Positions 12,150 through 24,525 of a DNA stretch of 64,000 bases are shown in pieces (the first letter of the stretch is position 1; each line of letters begins with the position of its first letter). The DNA lies in contig JADNRV010000032.1 of NCBI GenBank assembly GCA_015499995.1, positions 1 through 64,000 on the forward strand, in the 5' to 3' direction. The stretch is from Flammula alnicola (Eukaryota; Basidiomycota; Agaricomycetes; Agaricales; Strophariaceae). The position numbers and the translations under genes are program-made. Under the pieces are notes generated by a model that did no database searches, was not told the origin of the DNA, and saw nothing but the letters and a program-made list of their open reading frames with translations.

Positions 12150-12866
12150 CCGTCCAGAACGCCATCAAAGAACGGCGGCAAACGCCGGGACTTGCATCTC
12201 CCGCCAGAACCCTCGCTTTTGTTGATGCCGTGGGTTATAGTAGACGCTCTTGAGGTTCTATGCAATAAAAATACATACATTCAGGTCTATTCTACAGAGT
12301 TTGTGATTATTACCTCATAAATAATGTAACATACCTCAAATTAACAGTAGAAAATTCAATTTCTTACGCCTTGCGGGGTGCTTTTCAATTTTTTATGCTC
12401 TGACAGTCATTGAAATTTATTTAGGAGATACGTAATGACTTTTAGGATACGGCGGTGTGATTTTATTTCCCGGCGAGAATGTTCAATCCATGTTGAACGT
12501 CTTGTGGTCGGCGGTCGGACGGGGCGGGGTGGCTGACGGAAGTGGCGGTGCCAAATTAATCGTATGCCGAAGCGTCGGCCTACGAGGCACGACCAGATTA
12601 GGTGAGCTTAGGTCATCTTCGGTGGTTGCCGCCGTCCAGAACGCCGTTCATGCACGGCGTCTTTTCCAAATCCCAGATTCTTTGAGATTCTTTGAGATTC
12701 TTTGATTCTCTCCCACTTGCGAATTCCAAGTTGATCGACTTGATCGATCATCTAGTTAATCGACTTACTGCATCTATTAATAGACTGATGAGCGCAATAC
12801 AAATTGCTCACTTCATGTTCGCATCTTACAAGTTCTTCCCCTCCACCAAAACTAAACCTATTACAA
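12150..12866. other. intergenic stretch with short repeats
   Basis: It holds two copies of CCGTCCAGAACG (12150-12161, 12632-12643) and three tandem copies of GATTCTTTGA at 12676-12705. The last 100 bp resemble the 5' flank of the 24.5-kb paralogue, so the duplicated unit includes upstream sequence. No gene is supported. Confidence 0.5.
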
Positions 12867-13954
12867 ATGGGAAGTCATTCTGAGCAGTACAACCCAGGAA
12901 TCCCCTCTCCCTCAATAACTTTGTACACCCGCCAAATAGTTGACGACAATTCACAAGGCACTGTTTACGAGCCTGGACCTCAGCCATCCTGGATTCAAGA
13001 ACAAATTCGGTCTCTCCGTAGCGTCCAAAGGTTCTTTTAATTCTGCTGACTCGTTGAACAGCTTTAAACTCATCTCCTACATACTCAGCGAACTGCGACA
13101 GAAGATGAAGAACCTGAACACCAGGCACACCATCTTCATCGTTTTATGGACGACCCTTACGCTAGGGCTCCTTCCCGTGTATTATGCCGAATATCGAGCA
13201 GAGACGACTGGCGCGGAAGCAGCGTCACTGCCCCCACCAGCCGACACCGAAGTCAGATCCTGGAAGGTCGTTGCGAGAGACCTGACCAAAATCTGGGCAC
13301 TGGTGTGCAAGGGAGGTCTAGTTCTCTGCCCGTAAGTGAATAGTTTTGTCTCAATAAGCGCAACACTGAGACGTACCTGGTTCTTAGATTGTCCCTTACC
13401 CTCCTTCAAATTCCTGGAGTTACCGAAAGCACTCTTGCGCGCACGTCGACAATTGCAGCTTGTGTTTGCGGCAGTAGCGCGTTCCTTCTGAGCGCAGTGT
13501 TCATTAGTATGAGGTCCAAGTTAAATGGTGGAAAAATTGCTCACCTGTGGATCGAGGTGCGCTGACTTTCGTGCTGACCGAATCGACCGGCAGAATTAAC
13601 CGACCTATAACTCTGTATTTTGCAGGTGTCGCCGAGCTTGTCTGCACCCAAAGCTCTTGTCTTCTGGACAACTCTCGTGTCTCCGATGTCGTACTTGATC
13701 TGGTTAGTTATATTATCGTACTCGCGTTTTATGAAATATGATACTCACCATTCATCAGGTCGCTCCTCTTTTGTGTCTTGACATTATTGGTGGTCTCCTG
13801 GAATACATACATCGGCGGAGGTCCCACTCCAGATGGCGGAAATTCCGCCGAAACCAAAGCAGCCTTCATCACGAGCGGCGTGTTCCTCACGAGCTTGATC
13901 ATAGGAACCGTCGTCCAAGTTTACCGAGCTATTTCTCTCGTCAGAGGGTGTTAA
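12867..13954 (+). CDS. multi-pass membrane protein, paralogue 2 (intact)
   Basis: Exons 12867-13030, 13089-13331, 13388-13556, 13626-13702 and 13759-13954 join to a 282-residue protein with every junction in frame. The N-terminus (MGSHSEQYNPGIPSPS) is soluble, without a signal peptide. A first hydrophobic segment lies in HTIFIVLWTTLTLGLLPVYY, a second around IAACVCGSSAFLLSAVF, a third around FWTTLVSPMSYLIW continuing into SLLFCVLTLLVVSW, and a last around GVFLTSLIIGTVVQVY. Loops carry PPPADTE and the Gly-rich YIGGGPTPDGGNSAE. Function is unknown; I do not recognise the family. Start choice follows the conserved leader and MGSHSEQ context shared with the other copies. Confidence 0.75.
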
Positions 13955-15087
13955 CGTTGCTCGCGAAGCCACACCGATACCCGTTGCGAAGCTCGGTGGA
14001 AACCTTGGATATTCCCTTCGAGCTCGGTCTATGTTTTGAATTCCACATTTGTTATCAGTTGCCGAATCCACTTTGCTTTCCTGTTTTCATATGTACGCTA
14101 ACGTTCTGCTTGTACTTGAGGCTTTCTTTTTTTTTTCTCTCGTCTGAAATGTCCATGTGTATGTATTTAGCTAGCTCGCATCAGAGTTTTCATTTGCAGG
14201 CAATAACATGATCAAGCTACTTACCATTTTCATGCCCACTTAGGCTGCTTCGACCTGGTTGATGGAAGGCCTGCGAGAACAGCACTTTAGCATGGCGTGA
14301 ACCTGAGCGTTAACGACAAACTGATCAAATTGAGTAGGTCACATCGGGTCGCACGGTCATGCAATCTCTATGGTGGACCGCAATCGACGATCATCCTAAT
14401 GTGCATTATCATCCTCAGCAAAGCGGAAAACGCAGCGTTGACTCCATTTGACACTCGAATCAACTCGAACTGAATGTACACCTAGAGATACCTCCCATGG
14501 CCCTCCCCAGGCAAGTTTAAGAGGCACGCGTGACACCTCGACGCTGTTTATCTACTTCCCTTGGGCATCAAAGGCTAACTATGTGCTCACCACTTCTACG
14601 AGGAAAGAGAGCAAGCCCACAACGTTAATCGCACAGGAGACTCGACAATGTCTGGCCGGGCGCTGGCATTAAAATATTTAATCGCAAAATGGGCGTATGG
14701 GAGGATAGCCATGTACGTCAATGGAACCTCGTTAGGAGATGAAAAACTGACATGGCAATACTAGGGCATCGTGCGTTGGACTTACTTAGCATTGCGGAGC
14801 CGCACACTACATCCTTGAGCGCACATTTTCTATAGCGGCTAGCATTGCTCGCTGTCATCTCACTAGGATGTATAGATAATCTATTCAAAATCAGAATTGG
14901 ACGAGCTCTGAGAGCAAGTAATGCGGAAAGAGGTACGCCACCTTACTGGCAACTGTCTTAATTGCACCGTACTAATAATCATTGCATTAAACGTCAGAGG
15001 CACTTTGGTGTAACCGTTAACTGGCCAAAATTCAAGATGCGAACAAGAACACAAAGAAGAAAAACCTTTCAAAGAATCGTCTCCTCA
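13955..15087. other. 3' flank of paralogue 2, otherwise no gene seen
   Basis: The segment 14160-14290 (with gttgatggaaggcctgcgag) recurs downstream of paralogue 3 (about 25836-25920) and, inverted, downstream of paralogue 4 (about 22265-22370), so the family was copied with its 3' flank. Nothing else is supported up to 15.1 kb. Confidence 0.55.
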
Positions 15088-16553
15088 TCACTTTCCCATC
15101 TTTGTCCCTCCAGGCTCCTCCGACCGGTCCCTGCCTGCCTGCCTGCACAACCCCATCCGAGGCAACCGCTGCGTCATCTCCACAATCTGCGCCGGACCAA
15201 GGAGCTCCAGGTCCTGACACGCCTTGCAGTGTTTCTTTTCGCAGTGGCCGACGAGGGCAGGGGGCCGTTATGATGAAGGTAAATTAAGGTGGGGGAGGGG
15301 AGGACGGAAGATTTGGAGGGCTAGGAGCTTCGCGTTCTATCGTATTGGACTCAGTTAATTTCAAGTTGCAGGTAGGGTAAAAGAAATTAAAGAAATGGAG
15401 AGGAAGGAGACGTACAAACACATCCGACACACCAGTCTTCCCTTCCCCATCTCCCCGGCGGCGACGATTCTGTCTTGCACAGCAGGCCGATATGGTCGAT
15501 GCCCAGCTTGCAGCTGGGTTTCCGCTAGTCGCTTATTTCCGAGTTGCCTGCTGGCCCCTTCGTTGGCGTAGGCTTGGGTAGGCGTGGATGGACTTCTCTG
15601 GCGCTTTCCCCTCAAGCCTGCACTGGCGCGCATAGCCATCGGCTCCGACGCCGGCTCAGGAAGAATACACTTCGCCCTCCTCGTACTCCACCCCCATACC
15701 AGCGTCCGCCTGCATCTGCACCTCAAGGTTCGCCACCAAATCCAAATCCAATTCACCTTCTTCTTTCACGACTTCGCATGTGTCGGCTGACGCAGAGGCT
15801 GATGGAGACGAAAATTCTGCCACAAGAGGTTTCGAATCAACGTCGCCCGCTATCTGTGTCAACGCAGACGCACGACGCGAGGCGGGCGTGGATGTGGGCG
15901 TGGGCATTGAAAGCCCCTCGTCGTCGTCGTCCGTCGGTTCGGGTTTGACGACGACGACGGTTTCACCCTCACTCTGGCTCTGCTCGTGGTCCTGTGCGTG
16001 CGTTTGTGTTTGGTTTGGGCCTCGAGTCTGACTTTGCCTGCGAGCTTGGTCCGGGGGCGGGGGCGGAGGCGGAGGTGGTACAGAGGTCTGCGAGGGGGCG
16101 GGGGTGGTAGAGGGCCCAGGTATGGATGGCTGGCGGTCGGGCACAGGCTTGGAGTGGGACTGGGATTGGCGTCAGCATTTCCATGGCGGACGCGACGCAT
16201 ATTCCTCATGCTCGTACTTTGTCCGCCGGCGTTTCTGCAACAGCCCTTGCACGCGGATGGCGTGCTACGTCCTCGCCCACTGGTATCGCGGCGTTCTCGC
16301 CAGGTACAGTCTTGGAGGCGAAAGCCACAGCAGATGTGAAGAGTGTATGGGAGGGCGAGGACGTCAGTGCCAAGGCCGATGCGGATGTCAATGCGGATGA
16401 GGAGGTAATGGCGGACGTAGAGAGCCAAGTCAGCGCAGGTACCCCGGAGTACTTTCGGGGATGATCGATGAAGTGCGTCGTGCATGTGAGCGGGCTTGGG
16501 CCTGGGGCTGCGACAAGTTGAAGGAGAACGGGTCCGCGTAGCCGTGGTCCACC
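15088..16553 (-). pseudogene. C-terminal part of a split Pro/acidic-rich gene
   Basis: On the minus strand a coherent frame (15656-16144) gives Pro-rich and then acidic text (KPEPTDDDDEGLSMPTPT, VVKEEGELDLDLV, EYEEGEVYSS). Upstream, the block 15909-16553 is shared with the copy at 26.66-27.29 kb and includes a basic KRRRTKYEHE stretch. Downstream, after a putative intron, a short Cys-rich piece (GHCEKKHCKACQDLELLG) ends at a stop at 15088-15090. The reading frame changes more than once, so it is degenerate or contains indels. The N-terminal half seems to lie at 27.3-28.2 kb, on the far side of a 10-kb block. I do not recognise the product; a nuclear regulator would fit the composition but is not shown. 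Confidence 0.4.
15909..16553. repeat. 0.64-kb direct repeat, copy R1
   Basis: It is co-linear with 26656-27293 (both begin gaaagcccctcgtcgtc; both contain ctgactttgcctgcgagctt and atggcggacgcgacgcat). By eye the copies differ at roughly one position in five, so this is an old duplication. The two copies flank the 16.56-26.6 kb block in the same orientation. Confidence 0.85.
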
Positions 16554-16560
16554 GCAGATG

Positions 16561-16596
16561 TGTGTGACTATGTGACCCTATGTGACCTACCCTTTG
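16561..16596 (+). repeat. candidate terminal inverted repeat, left end of the 10-kb block
   Basis: The 36-bp sequence contains GTGACC and TGTGACCTACCCTTTG. Its inverted partner at 26564-26598 begins CAAAGGGTAGGTTACACGGG. Agreement is imperfect. The left copy lies about 270 bp before the CACTA-like transposase start. Confidence 0.5.
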
Positions 16597-16862
16597 TAAG
16601 TACACGGCTGGACCCTCAGTTGAGTGGTTCTTGACTTTTGGAAACTCCGCTGTGGTTGAGTTCGGATTTTGAGTTGTGCTTGAATTGCGGTTGAACAAAT
16701 TTCAACAAGTGATCGGTGTGTTATGTTTGAGCCGCCGCTCATGTTTTGTGCATCGTTAGGAATATATGAAAATTTTTTGAGTAGCTTTTGTATCTTTCAT
16801 ACAACAACACTGTTTTCAGTTTTATCTCATCCAACGAGAGGACTTCACGCATCAAGTCCGCC

Positions 16863-19800
16863 ATGTCTTTTCAGCCTGATATCAAATGTGAGTCCATGAC
16901 GGCACGGCTATTTATAGCACTCATCCTCGACCAACAGACTGGCAGCCTCGGGGTATAAGCAAGGGCAAACCTCTTTTTACATGCCTTGTCTGTCAAGATG
17001 GCCTCGAGCGAAAGGCGGCAGACTGCAAAGCCCATGAATCCACTCAAGGTCATATTCAGAGACTGAGGCTCAAGTCGCCTTCGCCTGAAGATGTCCGCGG
17101 AAATCCCACGCCGTCAACTTCGACTTCTCAAGCTCCCACCAACCGTGCGTTGACTGAGGACGCCCTTCGTGCTCTCCTTGTCTCTGCTACCTCACAACGA
17201 GATCAACCTCTCTATCCACCTGGCCATCCTAACCTCAATGTCTACGGTGACCCGAACTTCTTGACATCACACAGCAGGTCTGATTCGCCTGCTACCGGCG
17301 CAATACTTGATTGGGGTCTCTATGAATTCGAGAACACAATCGCAGACCCGACACCTCAAGACCAACTCCTCGATGACATATCTCAGGCGACGCTAGCGTT
17401 TTTAAATGAGGATATCAGTGACTTTGAAGTGGATGACACCTCAGACTCTGACAATGATGCCGGTATGTTTTCTGCCTACATTTATTGCTCCTTCTGACCA
17501 AGAAATAACAGAACAATTTTCTGATCATGGTCCTCGCAAACGCGCCCGCACCAATCAGTCGAATACTGGCCTTTCCGAGGAATGGTTTCCATGGGAGGAC
17601 AAAATCGTGAGTCGATTGCTGAAATCTGCTCTGTCCAATCACTTACACGGTCTTAGACATGCTCGTTGGATATCCTTATGCACCTCCCGCGTTCAGTATT
17701 CTCTCGCAAACAACTCGACCTCTTCCTGTGGCTATTGCGAATCAACGATGTCGACGACGTCCCATCCACGAAATCCCTCAAAACACTAAACAAAATCCTG
17801 CAAAATTCATGCGGCGTTGACACCCTGGCATATGACGGAAAGCTCGGGCACCGCTACCATGTGAACAACATGGCTCAAATACTTGCTCAGGTATGGCTTC
17901 AGTTGAATCCCCTTTCATACGCTTATCTGTTCTGAAATCTGACTTAGGAAATGTGCAATCCGAAAGTTCGCCCTCATATTCATTTCTATCCTGAAGATAC
18001 TGGAAAGCGGCTTGACGAAAGTCGGCAAGCGGAACGATGGCTGAAGGAACTTCGACCAGAAGAAACAACCCCGATGGTCCGCGTCCGTGAAGACGACTAT
18101 TACATCTACGAGCCGGCCCTGCTCAAGGATCTTTCTATGTGCATTCCGGAGCGCTGGTTTACTCGAAACGGCACCTTTTTCGCTCGGGCGTGGAAGATGG
18201 AGATCCGAGTAGTTGACGGCGTGTGGGGCTGGGTTGTTCGCAAGGATATTGAGCTCGAGGTATCTGAACACCAGCTTGCCAAAAGTTTTGCTTCCTTAGA
18301 GAAGGAATTTGAGCGTTACCGAGTGCCTCATCCATCTCTTATTCACGGTAAGAGACTATTCTTTATGCAAAAGGTCAGATACAAATTTATCAACAGGTTA
18401 TTTTCCAAAGGAAGAGAGCGTCATATCATCTCTCTTACCGTGGAAGCATACGAACCCCGTTCTCGGTAACCGTTGGCGAACCTTGGCAAAAGGGCACCGG
18501 GTTGTCTCCTTGCCGCTATGGATGTACTGTGATGATACTTCTGGGAACATTTCGAAGAAATGGAACGAACATAACAGCTTCTTGTTTACTCTCGCAGGCT
18601 TGCCACGCGAGCATACGGCCAAGGAATATAACATTCATTTTTTATGTACATCCAACCTGGCACCACCTTTGGAAATGATGGATGGAGTTGTTAGTCAAAC
18701 AGAGTATGTCTTTTCTATCGCTTCGACAGTGCCGAATCTCACCATTAATTCTAGGGTAGCTCAGCGTGATGGTATCTGGGCATGGGACTCTGAACATAAG
18801 GAGCCAATCCTTATTTTCCCTGCCGTTCTCGCCCTACTCGGGGACAACCCCATGCATAGCGAGTTTGCTTGTCATATTGGACTGCGGGGCAAGTTCTTTT
18901 GCCGCTCATGCTGGGTCAAAGGAAGCGATGCTGAAGACGCCGGAAACATCTTCCCAAACATTGACAATGACTCGCGACAGAACAGTCCTGCTCCCTCAAG
19001 CGCAGGTAGTGAAGTCGAGACAGATATTATTGCGGCGAATGACTCAGATGGTGCAACAACAAGCGAGGCACTGCCAGACAGCAGCACCCCTACTCAACCT
19101 TCCACATCTCGTAAACGCAAAAAGTACGAAGAAGGTTATTCGGCAATGTTGGATCGTGTTTCAGCATTTGTGAAGGTATGTACACATTTTGAACATGGAT
19201 CACCTTCTGATCTGTGTCTGCTTAGCTTGGCGAACCTCGCAATAAAGCTCAAACGCAGAGAACGCTCGATTCATATTTCCAAAAGGCGACCATTATTGGC
19301 TCGAAAACTGAGCTGAAGAAGGCTCGCACGCAAACTGGAATCAAGGACACCGTACAGGAGTTTCACTTCGAGAAGCTCTTTTCTTCATACAAAGGGAAGC
19401 ACGGTCCGCAGGCGAAGCAGCGTGCTCTTGATGCCGCTATCGCTGAATTGCCTTCAGACATCACAAGTCCAGTTTGGCGATTGCAAGGTAAGTCATCAAT
19501 TGCTTTGTTAATGCCCCTGCATTCATGATAGTATGAATAGGCCTCGATCCGCATCAAGACACTCCTGTTGAGATCCTGCACGTTGTTCTTCTGGGCTTCA
19601 TCAAATACTTCTGGCGCGATATGGTTCGAAATCAGGTCAACGACGACCAGAAAATCCTCCTCATTCAACGGCTGAACAGTGTTGATGTTCGCGGCCTCGG
19701 AATCTCACAACTCAGTGGAGAAACTTTGGTCAACTATGCAGGTTCTCTCACTGGCCGTGATTTTCGCACAATTGCCCAAGTCGCGCCTTTCGTTATCATT

Positions 19801-21338
19801 GATATGGTCGCAGATGATGTATTTGAGGCTTGGCTGGCCCTCTCAAAGCTTGTTCCTCTTCTCTGGCAGCCAATCATCAATGACATTGACAAATATTCGG
19901 TCAGTCAGGTTATAGCTTTGTGAGACTTCTTCTAACCTACGTATATTCTGCAGAGAACTGTTGAGCATGCAATCAAGAACTTTTTACTCAAAACTGCACA
20001 GTGGACGTGCGCTTGGTTTAACAAATCAAAGTTCCACATTATTTTGCATATACCTGCTCATATTCGCCGATTCGGCCCCGCCATTCTCTTTGCAACAGAG
20101 TCTTTCGAGTCTTTCAATGCAGTGATTCGAGCCAAAAGTGTACACAGCAATCGGCAGGCCCCTTCTCGTGATATCGCGATGGCATTTGCTCAAGGAAATC
20201 GTGTTCGACATCTCTTGAGCGGCGGCTATTTTATTCCGGCACATCTTCTCAGTACCCCGCTCAATGAAACATTGCCCCGCCCAGAAATGCTTGTACCGAC
20301 AAATTGGCGGACAGTTGGGCCTGGCCCTTTGCATCTTATTCATGCAGACCAAACTGTACAGAATTATCTCGGGCTCTTGGCTGTCAGCGAACGAACCTTG
20401 TCTTTGGGTATTTGTTGTACATATTGTCGTCGTTTCAAAAGCTGACATATCATTTGAATTTTTAGGGAGATGTAAGGCCGACAAACCGCACCCGCGTCCT
20501 TTCAACCAAACACTAACAGGCATCAAACTGCCCGGTGTATTGGGTGCCTCAGCCGGTCAGCTCTATGTAACAGGAAGAGAAGTCTGCCTGTTGAACGGTG
20601 ACAAGTGCGTGGTGGGCCAGCATGTGATCGTTCAACCCCCGCGTCCCAATATGCCTACCTTCATTGCTTGCTTGCGTGAAATCATACAGCAAGTCGGCTC
20701 TCAAAACCATGATAACTCGAGACCAGATGGCCTTCTCCTTGAAACTGTAGATTCGTCGAACACATCCACCAAATTCCAAATGCCGCGTCTCCAATATCTG
20801 AACGAGTGGTCCTTTGTACCAATCTCAGTGAGTTTCACGCTCTTACTCATCTGATATTGATTTGTTGATATTCTTATAGGATCTGTTATGCACCGTCAAC
20901 ACCCAACATGATTGCGACACCAATAAATGTACGACCAGCGGGTTTCGTTATGTTTATCAAGAACGTGTGCGGACCCAGCGTCGAGCGCCAATCGTACAAC
21001 ATATTAAGAACCCGGATGATCTCATCTTGAATACCGCACAAATGCGCGATGCCGTCCACCTCCAAAAATTCCGGATTCCACCTGCTGTATTAGATGAACC
21101 TGCTGTCATTGATGCCAGTGTTCGCCGTATGATCGATAAGAGAAAGAAGAGCAAGGAGGACACAGAGAAGGAAGTGTCAGGTCAAGCTTCCATGAGGGGT
21201 CACAGCAGGGGCCGTGGCGCACGGGCTCGAGGTCGGGGACGGGGAATAGATAATCCAACACGAGCTCGAGGACATGGTCGTAGTTCTCTGTCTATGCCTG
21301 GCGAGCTTATTCTTGATTTTTCAGCCTCAAATGTGTGA
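16863..21338 (+). CDS. CACTA (EnSpm)-like DDE transposase, agaricomycete type
   Basis: About a dozen exons join in frame from ATG 16863 to TGA 21336-21338, with no stop seen. The first intron (donor after ATCAAAT) leads into a zinc-finger-like CLVC...CKAH...GH segment. Further on come WMYCDDTSGNISKKWNEH, with the Asp pair and SGN-SKKWN signature of basidiomycete CACTA-type (Plavaka-like) transposases, FTLAGLPREHTAKEYNIHFL, PVEILHVVLLGFIKYFWRD, and KFHIILHIPAHIRRFGPA followed by ESFESFN, the region bearing the last acidic residue. An Arg/Gly-rich basic tail (RGRGARARGRGRG) ends the protein. Family assignment follows this motif order; I infer an RNase-H-fold cut-and-paste enzyme. The frame looks intact, so the copy could be active. 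Confidence 0.75.
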
Positions 21339-22562
21339 CAATTGTAATGTAAATTTATTAGCTTGGTTTAATTCCGAGGATACGAAGGAAATGTAATGTT
21401 GTTCTCTTGAAGAGACTCCTCCAGAGTGCGAATCCACCTGCGTTTTCCATCCTTTGGTGCTCCCCTGATTCTGTGCGCTCTACCCCTCTCAACTTCAACT
21501 TCTTCTCTTTCTACCCACCCACTCCTGTTGTGGCATGATGTTGTTCATGACAGCTCTCCGTGATTGTAATGTACAATCAATTTTCCATGTTGTTGGAAAC
21601 CACGTTGAGTGGCATGGAGCAGCACCTGTATTTTGTACGATTTCTTCATCTTACCCCTCCTTTCCACAGATTCTTACCCACAGGCCTTAAAGATGGTATG
21701 TTCTCAGATCTCAGCCATCACGGCTTCGCCATTGGCTGTTTCTCACCCTTCTCTGCAGATCGCCCTTTGCTTGCAAAATCTGTCAGCATCTGTCAGTATC
21801 ATGAAGCAACCGGCGACTGTCCGCGTTACTTCAAGAGCCCTCGCTCTCGCTCATTCATAGTTGTTGGAATTGATTGTCGAGGTTAGAAGTCAGGAGGGAG
21901 ATGATCATTTTTCGTGCTCTTTTGCTGTTGCTGTCGTTTATTATATATCTTATATTGTCTGCAAATCAACTCCTTTTCTTTGATTCTATTCAAACGTGCT
22001 AGCGAAGGAAATTTGAAAGCGGTGCAGCCATATTAGCAACCAGAGTGAATTTCTGCAGCTGTGATGCACGGAAAATGTTTGAACACCGTGCAAATTTGAC
22101 TTGCACAAGATTTAAAGGCTGGCGTGATAAACGGAAGCCGGCGAATTAGACTTTCAGGAAATTTCAAATTCTGTTTGCACGAAACTCATCGGTCACGCAA
22201 TCTAGTTTTTTTCAATTCAGCGACCCGGCCGTGTATTTGATCAGTTCGTCGTTCACGTTCACGCTTACTGTTCTCGCAATATTCTGAGAGCCTTCCATCA
22301 ACCAGGTCGAAGCAGCCTAAGTGGGCGATGAAAACGGTAAGTAGCTTCATCATGTTATTGCCTGCAAACGAAAACTCTACATTTCAGACGACAGGAGAAA
22401 AAAAAAGAAAGCATCAAGTACAAGCAGAACATTAGCGTGCATATGAAAACAGCAAAAAAACTCATACGAAAACTGATAGCAAATATGGAATGCAAAACAC
22501 AGACTATCTAAGGGTTTCCACCAAGCTTCGCAACGGGTATCGATGTGGCTGCATGAGCAACA
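21339..22562. other. intergenic stretch, no gene supported
   Basis: It holds the 3' flank of the transposase gene. From about 22265 it is the inverted copy of the membrane-protein 3' flank (gccttccatcaaccaggtcg). I could not find the right terminus of the CACTA-like element here. Confidence 0.45.
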
Positions 22563-23642
22563 TTAGCGCCCTCTGACGAGAGAAATGGCTCGGCGAACTT
22601 GGACGACGGTTCCTACGATCAAGCTCGTGAGGAACACGCCGCTCGTGATGAAGGCCGCTTTGGTGTCGGCGGAATTTCCGCCATCGGGACTGGGACCTCC
22701 GCCGATGTATCTATTCCAGGAGACGACCAATAGCGTCAAGATACAGAAGAGGAGCGACCTGGTGGATGGTGAGTATCATATTTTATATAAAAAAACGACT
22801 ACTATGATATAACTAACCAGATCAAATACGACATCGGAGACGCTAGAGTTGTCCAGAAGATAAGAGCTTTGGGTGCAGACAGGCTCGGCGACGCCTGCAA
22901 AATACAAAGTTATAGGTCGATTAATTCTGCCGGTCGATTCGGTCAGCACAAAAGTCGGCGCACCTCGATCCACAGGTGGGCAATTCTTCCACAATTTAAT
23001 TTGGACCTCATACTGATGAACATGGCGCTCAGAAGGAATGCGCTACCGCTGCAGACACAAGCTGAAATTGTCGACGTGCGCGCAAGAGTGCTTTCGGTGA
23101 CTCCAGGAATTTGAAGCAGCGCCAGGGACAATCTGAGAACCAGGTACGCCTCAGTGGTGCACTTGTCGAGAAAAAAATTGACTTACGGGCAGAGAAATAG
23201 ACCACCCTTGCATACCAGTGCCCAGACTTTGATCAGGTCTCTCGTAACGACCTTCCAGGCTCGGACTGCGGTGTCGGCTGGTGGGGGCAGTGATGCTGTT
23301 TCCGCGCCAGTCGTCTCTGCTCGATGTTCGGCGTAATACACAGGAAGAAGACCTAGCGTAAGGGCCGTCCATAAAACAATGAAGATCGTGTGAACGACAT
23401 TCAGGTTCTTCATCTTCTGTCCCAGTTCGCTGAGTATGTAGGAGATGAGTTTCAAGTTGTTCAACAAGTCAGCAGAAGTAAAAGTACCTTTGGACGCTAC
23501 GGAGAGACTGCATTTGTTCTTGAATCCAAGATGGCTGAAGCTCAGGGGTGATTTGTGAATTCTGGTCCACGCTTTCGTGGGTGTACAAAGTTGTTGAAGG
23601 AATGGGGAAACCAGGGTTGTACTGCTCGGAATGACCTTCCAT
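22563..23642 (-). CDS. multi-pass membrane protein, paralogue 4 (inverted, intact)
   Basis: Exons on the minus strand are 23488-23642, 23187-23429, 22964-23132, 22818-22894 and 22563-22758. They join in frame to 279 residues starting MEGHSEQYNPGFPIPS. The middle exons have exactly the lengths of paralogues 2 and 3 (243, 169, 77 nt) and the last is 196 nt. Hydrophobic segments match paralogue 2 (HTIFIVLWTALTLGLLPVYY and others). The TGG codon split by intron 4 is intact here, unlike in paralogue 3. The function is unknown. Confidence 0.75.
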
Positions 23643-24087
23643 GTGTAATAGGTTTAGTTTTTGGTGGAGGAAGAACTTATTAGATTAACGATGGAACAAA
23701 TCAGGGAAGGATATGGGCACTGGTGACGATGGAATAGAACTTTAAGAAGTCTTCGCCGCGTCCCTTATTAATAGAAAGTGCCAAGACTGTGGTTTAGAGG
23801 CTGTGCGTAAGGTAAGTACACGGGGGATAACTATGGCCTACCACCGATCCGGCGCTACCTACATCTCGGCGGTCACATTTTTGGCAGGGCATTCGTGACA
23901 ATTTGTAACATTTTAGTGTCACTCAATTTTCAAAAATTTCTCTATTGCTTGCTTGGTTTCTCATATTCCAGGTTGAAAAATGGGCCCACAGACGGCTCTG
24001 TGCCCTTCATCCCTTCTATAAAGTTTGAGCGATAAAAATCCTTGAAGAAAATCCTTTAACTCCATTTATTTCAAAAGAGACCGCAGT
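23643..24087. other. 5' flank of paralogue 4, no gene seen
   Basis: The first 60 bp mirror the leader of the other paralogues. The rest shows no coding frame. Confidence 0.45.
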
Positions 24088-24389
24088 ACTACAACAGGAC
24101 CCCGGAAAGTTCTACCAAATGTCTGATCCTCGTACCCAAAAGGCGCCGCAGGCGGAGTGGAGGCGAAAACACACAAAATGCGCCCTCAAGGACCATTTTT
24201 TGTGTTCGGATAAAAATTGCGATTTTGGGGGATTTTTCGGATAAAAATTGGCTTTTTAGCCATGGATGTTTTTTTGAAAATCATTCCTAATCTCTCAATT
24301 GATGCACAGTTAAAAGGAAACCCCGTGGGAATTTTCCCGCCCGCCAAGGATCAGGCATCTCGCTGAACTTTCCGGGGTCCTACTACAAC
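24088..24389. mobile_element. MITE 1, 286 bp, 8-bp target duplication
   Basis: The element occupies 24096-24381. Its ends are a perfect 17-bp inverted repeat, AGGACCCCGGAAAGTTC (24096-24112 and 24365-24381), followed inward on both sides by TGATCCT. It is flanked by the perfect 8-bp direct repeat ACTACAAC (24088-24095 and 24382-24389). It is non-coding. An 8-bp target duplication suggests hAT-type mobilisation. Confidence 0.85.
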
Positions 24390-24525
24390 TCGGATCAATA
24401 TCTATTAATAGACTGATGAGCGCATCGCTGATGGCATTTCCCTGAGTATGGATTTCCTCCACCTTACATATTGTTCACTTGAATCTAATAAGTTCTTCCT
24501 CCACCAAAAACTAAACCTATTACAC

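Noticed and set aside
15859..16698. Long minus-strand open frame of 279 codons
   Set aside because: The frame overlapping it (15656-16144) has coherent Pro-rich and acidic text, while this one is Arg/Pro/His noise from GC-rich DNA; it is a shadow frame.
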